The notes below the pieces were generated by a model. The model did no database searches. It was not told where the DNA came from and saw only the letters and a program-made list of their open reading frames with translations. A stretch of DNA of 64,000 nucleotides. Origin: Poindextera sp041691315 (lineage in GTDB: Bacteria; Pseudomonadota; Alphaproteobacteria; Caulobacterales; Caulobacteraceae). This document shows, piece after piece, positions 44,070 through 52,054 of this stretch (the first letter of the stretch is position 1; each line of letters begins with the position of its first letter). The stretch lies in NCBI GenBank assembly GCA_041691315.1, contig JBEPUW010000011.1:1-64000 (forward strand), in the 5' to 3' direction. A program made the translations under genes and the position numbers.

Positions 44070-45312
44070 GTGCGCGCCACCATCCTCCATGCTGACCTGG
44101 ACGCCTTCTACGCCTCGGTCGAGCAGCTGCTTCAGCCTAGCCTGCGCGGCAAGCCGATCGCGGTCGGCGGCGGCGTCGTGCTCGCCGCCTCGTATGAGGC
44201 GCGCGTCTTCGGGGTGAGGAGCGGCATGCCGGGTCGCCAGGCGCGCCAGCTCTTGTCCCGGCCTCATCTTCACCGGCGGCCACTTCAGCGAGTACCAGCG
44301 CCTGGGCGATGCGGCGATCGCCGTGCTGGGCGACTTCACGCCGGACATCGAGCGCATCTCGATCGACGAGGCGTTCGCGGATGTCACCGGGTCGATCCAA
44401 CTCTTCGGCGCGCCCGCCGACATCGCGACCCGCGTGCGGGCGCGGGTGCGGGACGAGCTCGGGCTGCCGATCTCCATCGGCGTGGCGCGCACCAAGCACC
44501 TGGCGAAGATCGCCTCTCAGGTCGCCAAACCGGATGGGCTGGTCGTCGTCGAGCCGGACAGCGAGCTTGCCTTTCTGCACGACCTCCCGGTCGAGCTGAT
44601 GTGGGGGGTCGGGCCGGCGACCAGGGTCAGGCTGGCCGATGCCGGCGTCACCACGATCGGCCAGTTGGCGCAGAGCTCGCCCTGGGCGATGCAGCGCCTG
44701 CTCGGCCGGGCCGTCGGCCACAAATTGACATCGCTCGCCTGGAACCGCGATCCGCGCGTCATCCAGACCCACCGACGCGCCCACTCGGCTGGGGCGCAGT
44801 CGGCCCTGGGACGGCGGCCGGCCACCGAGGCCGTCTTCCGCCCCGTCCTGCAGCACCTGGCCGACCGCGTCGCGCGGCGCCTGCGCGCCAAGGATCGTCC
44901 CTGCCGAACGGTGACCGTTCGCGTCCGCTTCGCCGATCTTCGCGCGGTCACCCGGGCGCTGACCCTGCCCGCGCCGATCTGCGCCACCGCCGCGCTGGCG
45001 GACGTCGCCATCGAGCTGGTGCGCGGCGTGCTGGCCGACAACCCGGCCGAGCCGACGATCTCACTGCTGGCGATCTCCGCGTCCCATCTCGGCGAGGATC
45101 CGGCTCTGCAGTTCGAACTGCCGTTCCACCTCGCCGACGACGGCAGACGGCCGGGCACACATCGCGGCATCGCCCGGTTGCGCGCCGATCGGGCCATCGA
45201 CGCGATCCGCGAGCGCTTCGGCTGGGCGGCGGTGAACTATGCTTCGGCCGCGCCCGGCGCGTCGCGATCCGTACCGGACGACTTCCGCAGTCTGGCCGAA
45301 AAGCAACTGTGA
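44070..45312 (+). pseudogene. dinB: DNA polymerase IV (Y family), frameshifted
   Basis: Translesion polymerase. From GTG 44070 the frame reads VRATILHADLDAFYASVEQLL with the first catalytic Asp (D9), then VVLAASYEARVFGVRSGMPGRQARQL. An extra T in CTCTTGTCCC near 44251-44256 breaks the frame; removing it gives LCPGLIFTGGHFSEYQRLGDAA, continuing into SIDEAFADVTG with the catalytic Asp-Glu pair and on to 45312 (little finger domain). The intact protein would be about 413 residues. The upstream LexA box argues for a start at 44070 rather than GTG 44043, which lies before the box. The frameshift is either real or a sequence error. Confidence 0.88.
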
Positions 45313-45381
45313 CGGGCCGCGACGTTGGCGCAGGTATCACCGCGCGCTAGAGATTGCGGCGTTGCGGCGCCCCCAACCGCG

Positions 45382-45411
45382 GACCTAAGTCATCGAGCAT
45401 TGACTTAGGTC
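45382..45411. repeat. Perfect 11-base inverted repeat between dinB and the P450 gene
   Basis: GACCTAAGTCA (45382-45392) and TGACTTAGGTC (45401-45411) are exact inverted arms around an 8-base loop, TCGAGCAT. The position, 70 bases after dinB and about 97 before the P450 start, allows a terminator-like stem without a T-tract or an operator for the P450 gene. Neither can be decided from the sequence. Confidence 0.65.
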
Positions 45412-45507
45412 GCCGCTGGGATCACGACTAGCCCGAACCGACGCCCGCCATGACCATGCAGCTGCCGAAGAGCAGCGCCTTGGCGCCCGCCAAAAGGGAG
45501 TGAAGCC

Positions 45508-46806
45508 ATGAACATAGCCGTCAAAGTCGACGCCCCGGAAGCCGCCGTCGCCGAGGCCTATGCTGCGCCGCTGGAGACGCTCAATCCGGGCAATGCGGAC
45601 CGCTTCCAGACCGGCGCCATCTGGCCCGTCTTCAAACGCCTGCGCGCCGAAGACCCCGTCCACTTCACGCCCGAGAGTGAGTTTGGCCCTTATTGGTCGA
45701 TCACCCGGTGGGACGACATCATGGCGGTGGACACCAACCATGGCGCCTTCACCTCCACCGGTGGGATCGTGCTGACAGACCTGCAAATGGCGGCCGAGCG
45801 GCTGCGGCTGCCGGGCGAGCGCACCAAGGAGGAGCAGATCGAGGCGGCGCAGCGCGGCGAAGCCTCGTTCATCAGCCTGGACGAGCCGCACCACAGCCCC
45901 AAGCGCAAGGCGGTCAGCCCGACCCTGGCGCCCGCCAACATCGCCCAGATGGCGCCCATAGTGCGCGAGCGCGCCGGCCAGATCCTCGACGCCCTGCCGA
46001 TCGGCGAGACCTTCGACTGGGTCGACCGGGTGTCGAAAGAGCTGACCTCGATGACGCTCGCCACCATGCTCGACTTCCCCTTCGAGGAGCGGCGCAAGCT
46101 GCTCTACTGGACCACCGGCGACGGGGCCGAGATGACGCCGCAGGAGCGGCTGGCCGCCGGGATCGAACGCCAGGCCAGGTTCGACGAGCTCTGGGAGCAG
46201 AAGCGTAACGCCCCGCCGGCCATGGATATGATTTCCATGATGGCGCACAACCCCGTCACCCGGGACATGAGCCGCGCGGAGTATCAGGGCAACGTCGTGC
46301 TGCTGATCATCGGCGGCAACGACACCACCCGCAACACCATCTCCGGCAGCGTCTACGAGCTGAACCGCAATCCCGACCAGTACGACAAGCTGCGCGCCAA
46401 CCCGGACCTGATCGGCTCGATGGTGTCGGAATCGATCCGCTACCAGACGCCGCTGGCGCATATGGCCAGGACGGCGCTGCAGGACACCGAGGTCGGCGGC
46501 AAGATGATCCGGGCGGGCGACCGGGTGGCCATGTGGTACATCTCGGGCAACCGCGACGAGAGCAAGATCGAAAACCCGGACGCTTACGACATCGACCGTG
46601 AGCGGCCGCGCCAGCACCTCAGCTTCGGGTTCGGCGTCCATCGCTGCGTCGGCAACCGCGTCGCCGAGATGCAGCTGACCATCATCTGGGAAGAAATCCT
46701 GAAACGCTTTCCCGAGGTGAGGGTCGCCGGCGAACACGAACGCAGCCACTCGAGTTTCATCCACGGTTTCGAGACCCTGCCTGTCGTCATCCCGGCTCGC
46801 ACCTGA
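45508..46806 (+). CDS. Cytochrome P450, CYP153-like
   Basis: A soluble bacterial P450 of 432 residues. It shows the I-helix oxygen-binding motif IIGGNDTTRNTISG, the ExxR motif SESIRYQTPLAHM, and the heme loop FGFGVHRCVGNR with the axial cysteine at C380. ISLDEPHHSPKRKAVSPTLAP and WYISGNRDESKIENPDAYDIDR resemble CYP153 alkane/fatty-acid terminal hydroxylases; this subfamily call is from memory. No ferredoxin or reductase gene is next to it, so electrons must come from elsewhere. The ATG follows AAGGGAG. Confidence 0.85.
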   Translation: MNIAVKVDAPEAAVAEAYAAPLETLNPGNADRFQTGAIWPVFKRLRAEDPVHFTPESEFGPYWSITRWDDIMAVDTNHGAFTSTGGIVLTDLQMAAERLRLPGERTKEEQIEAAQRGEASFISLDEPHHSPKRKAVSPTLAPANIAQMAPIVRERAGQILDALPIGETFDWVDRVSKELTSMTLATMLDFPFEERRKLLYWTTGDGAEMTPQERLAAGIERQARFDELWEQKRNAPPAMDMISMMAHNPVTRDMSRAEYQGNVVLLIIGGNDTTRNTISGSVYELNRNPDQYDKLRANPDLIGSMVSESIRYQTPLAHMARTALQDTEVGGKMIRAGDRVAMWYISGNRDESKIENPDAYDIDRERPRQHLSFGFGVHRCVGNRVAEMQLTIIWEEILKRFPEVRVAGEHERSHSSFIHGFETLPVVIPART

Positions 46807-46967
46807 CTGTCACCGCCATGAATGATGCGTCGGCCCCGAGCCGCGATCGCATCGCGCCGCGCGCGCAAGCTGATTGGACGACCCCGCACGCTTTCGATGA
46901 CCGCGCCACCCGCGGTCAACGCGCGCTTCCCCGAGTCCGCTAATGAGCCACAAGCGGGCGCTTCGCC

Positions 46968-48125
46968 CTAATGCATGTTGAAGACGTCCAGTGCTGTCTT
47001 GCCTAGGATCATCTGGGCGTTCTTCACCGTGGTGGCGTCGAACACCGCCTGGATGGCGCTGCGGGTATAGCCGAATGTGCTTTCCTGGTGCGGGTAGTCG
47101 CTCGACCACATCACCCGGTCGGCGCCGATGCGGTGCAGGAGTTCCAGGCCCGCCGGATCGGTCATGAAGGTCGCATAGCAGTGGTTGAACCAATACCAGC
47201 TGGGCGGGTGCGCCAGCTTGGGGTTCATCGCGGTCGGGAATGAATTGTAGATCATGTCGGCGTCGTGGATCATCGACGCGACCCAGCAGATACCGCCCTC
47301 AACGAACACCACCTTCAGCTTGGGGAAGCGGTCGAACACCCCGCCGAAGGTGAGCTGGCCCCAGATGTGGCGAAAGCCCTGCATCTGGGTCAGCACGAAG
47401 GTGCCGGCCGCGCCGGGCGCGGCGGTCGGGATCGCCTCGCCGATGTGGAAGCAGAGCGGGATGCCGGACTCCGCGACCGCCTCCCAGAGCGGGTCCAGCT
47501 TGGGGTTGGAGTACTGGATCGGCTCGTCGTCGACATCGTCGCCGGGCTTGATCGGGACCATCAGGCAGTGGGCGCCCAGCGCCTGGCAACGATCGACCGA
47601 CGATTTCGCCAGGGCCGGATCCCAGTAGTTGGGCACCATGACCGGAAAGAGCCGCCCCTTGCCGGCCGCGCAGGCTTGCGCGATGTGCTCGTTATAGGCG
47701 CCGAAGGTCTCGGGCCGGTTCATCATCTTTCCGAACATGTAGAGGCCGAACAGGCGCTGCGGAAAGATCAGCTCCTTTTCGACGCCTTCGACGTCCAGGT
47801 CGGCCATGCGGGCGTCGATGTCGGTGAAACCCGGTGTGCATTCCAGCGAGGTGCAGAGACCGGCGGCGACATGCGGCGGGGTCATCTGGCGGCCGTTGAC
47901 GCTGAGCTGCCAGCCGCCGTCCTTGAACTCCATCCTGGGCGCCTGATCCTTCAGGTGCTCGGGGAAGCGGTCGACCCAGCAGTCCGGCTCCAGCATGTGG
48001 CTGTCGGCGGAGATGATCCGCGTGCCCCTGGGCCAGGCCCGGGTCGCCGCCTGCGGCTTGCGCTGGGGCGACAGTTCGATGCCGACCATCTCGGGAATTT
48101 CGAGCACAAAGCCGTCGTCGGCCAT
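46968..48125 (-). CDS. Amidohydrolase-2 family protein
   Basis: A metal-dependent TIM-barrel hydrolase or decarboxylase of 385 residues. Marks are the N-terminal metal motif ISADSHMLEP (DxH), GVEKELIFPQRLFG, the conserved HIGEAIP, FVEGGICWVASMIHDAD and the C-terminal MWSSDYPHQESTFG, which carries the catalytic Asp. The family includes ACMSD-like decarboxylases and hydrolases that act on aromatic or cyclic substrates. It is last in a five-gene minus-strand operon, 38 bases after the D-aminoacylase-like gene. Confidence 0.87.
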   Translation of the reverse strand: MADDGFVLEIPEMVGIELSPQRKPQAATRAWPRGTRIISADSHMLEPDCWVDRFPEHLKDQAPRMEFKDGGWQLSVNGRQMTPPHVAAGLCTSLECTPGFTDIDARMADLDVEGVEKELIFPQRLFGLYMFGKMMNRPETFGAYNEHIAQACAAGKGRLFPVMVPNYWDPALAKSSVDRCQALGAHCLMVPIKPGDDVDDEPIQYSNPKLDPLWEAVAESGIPLCFHIGEAIPTAAPGAAGTFVLTQMQGFRHIWGQLTFGGVFDRFPKLKVVFVEGGICWVASMIHDADMIYNSFPTAMNPKLAHPPSWYWFNHCYATFMTDPAGLELLHRIGADRVMWSSDYPHQESTFGYTRSAIQAVFDATTVKNAQMILGKTALDVFNMH

Positions 48126-48163
48126 GACGTCCTCCCTTGTCCCGGCGACGCTTGAACGGTCGC

Positions 48164-49843
48164 CTAAGTCATCGTCTGGGCGATCCCGCAGATCTCGCCC
48201 GAGACCGAGCCGGTATAGTCGCCCTTAGCCCAGGCGACCTCGCCATTGACCAGGACGGTGTCGATCCCGACCGAGTCCCGCACGTAGCGCATGCCGTCGC
48301 CGGGCATGTCGAACACCGGCCGCTCGTCGCCGCGACCGATGGTGGCGGCGTCAAACACCACGATGTCGGCGGCGAAGCCTTGCGCCAGCGAGCCGCGATC
48401 CTTCAGGCCCCAGATGGCGGCGGTGTCGGAGGTGATCTTCTTGACCGCCGCTTCCAGGGTCAGCACGCCCGCCTTGCGGACGAACTCGCTGAACAGGAAG
48501 CCGGTGTCGCCGTAGGTGGCGAAGGAAGCGATGTGCGCGCCGCCGTCGCTGGCGCCGATGTGCACCAGCGGATCGGCCAGCATCGGGCCAATGCGGTCGG
48601 TGCGGTCGTGGCCGCGGTTGGCGGCGAGAAAAGCGACGTCCAGGTCGTGCTCGATGGAGAGGGTGATCAGGGTCCGCGCCGGCGCCTCGCCGCGCTCGGC
48701 GGCGATCTCGCCAAGGGTGCGGCCGGCGAGTTCGGCCGGGATGGCGTCGCCACCGCGCGCGATCAACTCGCCCATCAAACGCTCGCCGCCATCGGGTCCG
48801 GCGTCGGCCACCAGCTTGTCGGCGGTCGCCGGGTCCTTCAGCGCCGCCATGCGCTCATCCAGAGGCAGGCGCAGGGTGCGCATCCAGGTCGGCAGGCGGG
48901 CGAAGAACAGGCTGGGGCGGAGCAGCGAAAAGCTGATGTCGATCGGCCGGGTCTGCATCTGCGGCCAGACCCGCGCGCCGCGGGCGAACTGCTCGGCAAC
49001 CCGGGCCAGCTGGCGCGGCGCGGCGTGCGGGGTCAGGTCGTTGTCGAACACCGGCGAGAAGGTGGTCGGGATGCCGTGCTTCAGCGACAGCTCAGCCAGC
49101 TGGTCGATGCGGGCGATGGTGATGTCGGTGTCGTAGAATTCCGGCACGATCTGCAGCATGCGGCCGAACTCGCCGAGCACGGCGCAGAGCGCGTCCAGCT
49201 CGTCGAACTGGGCGAAGCGGCTTGGCACCGGTCGCGCCTTTTCGTCGACGTCGACGAAGCTGGTCGAGAGGCCGACCGCGCCGGCCTGCAGGCACTCGCG
49301 CAGCAGGCCCTGCATGGCGGCGATCTCGTCCGGCCTTGCCGGGCGCTGCTGCGCTTCGGCGCTCATGACCCAGAGCCGGATGACGCTGTGGCCGACCAGC
49401 GGCGCGACGTTGATGGAGAGGTTCTTCTCCAGCGCCGCGCGATAGCCGGCGAAGTCCTCCCACGTCCATTCGAAGGCCTGGGTGAAGGCCTCCGGCGGCA
49501 ACTCCTCGATCTGCTGGAACATGCCGATCAGGCCGGCCCTGTCGCCCGCCTTCAGCGGCGCCAGCGACAGCGAGCAGTTGCCGGGTACGATAGAGGTGAC
49601 GCCGTGCTCAAGCGCCGGGCGCGCCGCGCCGTCCCAGAGCAGTTGGACATCGAAATGGGTGTGCGGATCGATGAAGCCGGGCGCGACCACCTGGCCGCCC
49701 GCCTCGATCACCCGCAGCGCCTCACCGGGCAGGTTGGCGCCGACGGCGGCGATGCGGCCGTCCTTGACCGCCACGTCGGCCAGATGACCGGGCGCGCCGG
49801 AGCCGTCGACCACCAGTCCGCCTCTGATCAGAATGTCGTACAT
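48164..49843 (-). CDS. N-acyl-D-amino-acid deacylase / amidohydrolase-3 family protein
   Basis: A 559-residue amidohydrolase: MYDILIRGGLVVDGSGAPG at the N-terminus (cradle domain), the metal motif VAPGFIDPHTHFDVQLLWD, and SIVPGNCSLSLAPLK, LVGHSVIRLWVMS and IGASDGGAHIASFATYG further on. Members cleave N-acyl-D-amino acids or related cyclic amides. The ATG at 49843 follows AAGGGACTTTG, and the preceding gene stops 2 bases earlier, so translation is coupled. An in-frame extension to 49912 was rejected. Confidence 0.88.
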   Translation of the reverse strand: MYDILIRGGLVVDGSGAPGHLADVAVKDGRIAAVGANLPGEALRVIEAGGQVVAPGFIDPHTHFDVQLLWDGAARPALEHGVTSIVPGNCSLSLAPLKAGDRAGLIGMFQQIEELPPEAFTQAFEWTWEDFAGYRAALEKNLSINVAPLVGHSVIRLWVMSAEAQQRPARPDEIAAMQGLLRECLQAGAVGLSTSFVDVDEKARPVPSRFAQFDELDALCAVLGEFGRMLQIVPEFYDTDITIARIDQLAELSLKHGIPTTFSPVFDNDLTPHAAPRQLARVAEQFARGARVWPQMQTRPIDISFSLLRPSLFFARLPTWMRTLRLPLDERMAALKDPATADKLVADAGPDGGERLMGELIARGGDAIPAELAGRTLGEIAAERGEAPARTLITLSIEHDLDVAFLAANRGHDRTDRIGPMLADPLVHIGASDGGAHIASFATYGDTGFLFSEFVRKAGVLTLEAAVKKITSDTAAIWGLKDRGSLAQGFAADIVVFDAATIGRGDERPVFDMPGDGMRYVRDSVGIDTVLVNGEVAWAKGDYTGSVSGEICGIAQTMT

Positions 49844-49845
49844 GT

Positions 49846-50073
49846 TCAAAGTCCCTTGGAAATCTCGCGCCATGGCCGCCCGATCAGCGCCGCCAGGTCG
49901 GCCGCGCCGCAAGCCTGCATGATGCTGAAGCCGGTGTCGGCGTCGAGGGTCACCGACCCGATCACGCCGTTCTCATATTGAATCGAGACCACGAGCTCGG
50001 CGGTCCCGTCATGGCCTCCGGCGATCTCGGCGCCGACGATGGTCGCCTCTGTCTGCAGGGCGAGCGCGTTCAT
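49846..50073 (-). CDS. 75-residue protein of unknown function, coupled
   Basis: Starts with ATG at 50073, overlapping the preceding 68-residue gene by 4 bases, and stops 2 bases before the deacylase start. The product reads MNALALQTEATIVGAEIAGG, then a beta-rich TAELVVSIQYENGVIGSVTL, and CGAADLAALIGRPWREISKGL. It has no signal peptide or membrane helix. No family was recognised. Its tight placement between two coupled genes supports expression. Confidence 0.65.
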   Translation of the reverse strand: MNALALQTEATIVGAEIAGGHDGTAELVVSIQYENGVIGSVTLDADTGFSIMQACGAADLAALIGRPWREISKGL

Positions 50074-50276
50074 GCCTGCGGCGGCTCGACGAAGACCACG
50101 TCGCTGCCGAGCAGAAGCCCGCGCGGCCGGCGCATGGCGAAGATGTGCAGGTTCCAGCCCTTGATGCGCTCGACTGCGACCTCCAGCGGCTCGCCCGGCA
50201 GGGCGCGGGCAGCGAGATGCTCCACCGACTCGTCGAGCTCTGGCGTGACGAAGCGGCGCTGGGGCGACAGGGGCAT
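50070..50276 (-). CDS. 68-residue protein of unknown function, coupled
   Basis: A small protein: MPLSPQRRFVTPELDESVEH at the start, then a helical EVAVERIKGWNLHIFAMRRPRG and GSDVVFVEPP at the end. It has no cysteine, signal peptide or membrane helix. Its stop overlaps the start of the 75-residue gene by 4 bases. Together the two small genes sit between the FAD oxidoreductase and the deacylase of the operon; they may be subunits, accessory proteins or separate modifiers. No function is claimed. Confidence 0.6.
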   Translation of the reverse strand: MPLSPQRRFVTPELDESVEHLAARALPGEPLEVAVERIKGWNLHIFAMRRPRGLLLGSDVVFVEPPQA

Positions 50277-50288
50277 TTGCAGAGGTCA

Positions 50289-50303
50289 CTGAACTTTGTT
50301 CAG
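50289..50303. promoter_or_regulatory. Short palindrome upstream of the two small coupled genes
   Basis: CTGAAC-TTT-GTTCAG is a perfect 6-base dyad with a 3-base centre, in the 72-base gap between the FAD oxidoreductase stop and the 68-residue gene start. Its shape resembles TetR-type operators, which suggests an internal promoter. This is inference. Confidence 0.4.
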
Positions 50304-50348
50304 GAAAGCCTGTCAGGAAACGCCGCGGGCGGCAATGGCGACCCGGCG

Positions 50349-51965
50349 TCAACGGCGCCCGAGCACGCGTCCGAACAGGCTGCGGTCGGCCAGGATCTCG
50401 CGGGCGGCGTTGTGGCCGGGCGCGCCGGTGACGCCGCCACCGGGATGGGTCCCGGCCCCGCACATGTAGAGCCCCTTCAGCGGCCCGCGATAATCGCCAT
50501 GGCCCAGCAGCGGCCGCGCGCCCCAGAGCTGGTCGAGGCTGAGCGCGCCGTGGAAGATGTCGCCGCCGGCCAGGCCGAAGGTCCGCTCCAGATCGAGCGG
50601 CGAGAGGATCATCCGCCCGAGGATCGCCGCCTTGAAGTTGGGCGCGACGGCGTCAACCGTCTCGACGATCAGGTCGGCCGCCACCTCGCGCTCGTCGTCC
50701 CAGCTGCGGCCGTCGGGCAGCACCGGCGCGAACTGCTGGCAGAACAGGCTGGCCACGTGCGCTCCGAGCGGGGCCAGGCTGTCGTCGATGGTGGACGGGA
50801 TCAGCATCTCGACGATGGGCGCCTTCGACCAACCGAACCGGCGCGCGTCGGTGAAGGCCTGGTCCATGTAGTCGAGGGTCGGCGCGATGATGATGCCGCT
50901 CTGATGGTGCTCGGCCATCGCCTTGCCGGGCAGGCAGGTGAAGTCGGGCAGTTCGGAGAGCGCCACATTCATCCGGAACGTCCCGGAGCCGGTCTTGAAG
51001 CCCTTCATCCGTTTCAGAAAGTCCGGTGTCAGGTCGGCGGCGTCGATCAGCCCCTCATAGAGGATGCGCGGGCCGACATTGGCGACGATCGCCGCAGCCG
51101 TCACCTCCGCCCCGGACTCCAGCCGCACGCCGACTGCCACTCCGCTCTGGACCAGCACCCGCGCCACCGGCGCCCCGACCGTGATCTCGACGCCCGCCTC
51201 GCGGCAGGCCTCGGCCATGCCCTGGGTGATCGCGCCCATGCCGCCGATGGCGTGGCCCCAGGCGCCCTTCTTGCCGTTCACCTCGCCGAACACGTGGTGC
51301 AGCAGCACATAGGCCGAGCCGGGGGTGTCCGGGCTGGCATAACTTCCGACAACAGAGTCGAAGCCGAAGGCGGCCTTGACCGCCTCGCTCTCGAACCAGC
51401 CGTCCAGAAAGGCCCGCGCGCTCTTGGTGAACATGTCGAGCACGTCGCGTTGCCGCTCCAGCGGCATGGACGCCAGCATCCGCCCCTGGGTCGCGGCGGC
51501 GAGCAGCGACCGCAAGCCGCCGCCGGCGTTGGGCGGGGTCTTCAGCGCCAGGTCGCGCAGCACCTCGGCCACGCCTTCCAGCGCCTCGTAATAGGCCGGC
51601 AGCACTTCGGCATCGTGGGCTGAGAACCGCCGGAACTCTCCTTGCGTGCGCTCCAGTCCGCCGCCAAGCTTCAGATAGCCGCCGTCCGGCTGCGGCAGGA
51701 AATTGGAGATAGGCCGCTCGACGATGCGCAAGCCCCGCTCGGCCAGCCGCATGTCGGCGATCACCTTCGGATTCAACAGGCTGACCGTGTAGCTGGCTGT
51801 CGAGTTGCGGAAGCCGGGATGGAATTCCTCGGTCACCGCCGCGCCGCCGACGACGCCGCGGCGCTCCAGCACCCGCACTTTCAGGCCCGCCCGCGCCAGG
51901 TAGAAGGCGCAGACCAGGCCGTTGTGGCCGCCGCCGATGATCACGGCGTCCGGGCGCGGGCTCAC
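50349..51965 (-). CDS. Phytoene-desaturase-like FAD-dependent oxidoreductase
   Basis: A flavoprotein of about 538 residues. The N-terminal FAD-binding motif is AVIIGGGHNGLVCAFYLARAGLKVRVLERR, followed by VGGAAVTEEFHPGF; the C-terminal FAD segment is GLYMCGAGTHPGGGVTGAPGHNAARE. The layout matches the PYROXD2/CrtI-like group, which acts on varied alkenes, amines or other substrates. The start is uncertain: GTG 51965 or TTG 51980, neither with a strong ribosome binding site. It is first in the operon that ends with the two amidohydrolases. Confidence 0.85.
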   Translation of the reverse strand: MSPRPDAVIIGGGHNGLVCAFYLARAGLKVRVLERRGVVGGAAVTEEFHPGFRNSTASYTVSLLNPKVIADMRLAERGLRIVERPISNFLPQPDGGYLKLGGGLERTQGEFRRFSAHDAEVLPAYYEALEGVAEVLRDLALKTPPNAGGGLRSLLAAATQGRMLASMPLERQRDVLDMFTKSARAFLDGWFESEAVKAAFGFDSVVGSYASPDTPGSAYVLLHHVFGEVNGKKGAWGHAIGGMGAITQGMAEACREAGVEITVGAPVARVLVQSGVAVGVRLESGAEVTAAAIVANVGPRILYEGLIDAADLTPDFLKRMKGFKTGSGTFRMNVALSELPDFTCLPGKAMAEHHQSGIIIAPTLDYMDQAFTDARRFGWSKAPIVEMLIPSTIDDSLAPLGAHVASLFCQQFAPVLPDGRSWDDEREVAADLIVETVDAVAPNFKAAILGRMILSPLDLERTFGLAGGDIFHGALSLDQLWGARPLLGHGDYRGPLKGLYMCGAGTHPGGGVTGAPGHNAAREILADRSLFGRVLGRR

Positions 51966-52054
51966 CGGGCGTGACCGCAATGGGTTGGACCTTGCATGGC
52001 GCCAAGGTTTAGCCTGCGCCCAGCGGGCTGCAAAACCGATTGCGGGAGACCAGG

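Noticed and set aside
45384..48174. 12-base sequence CCTAAGTCATCG shared by the inverted repeat and the 3' end of the deacylase gene
   Set aside because: In the second place it is part of the coding end and has no inverted partner; chance is sufficient.
48137..49981. 614-codon open frame on the plus strand
   Set aside because: Antisense to the D-aminoacylase-like gene; the product has no recognisable domain.
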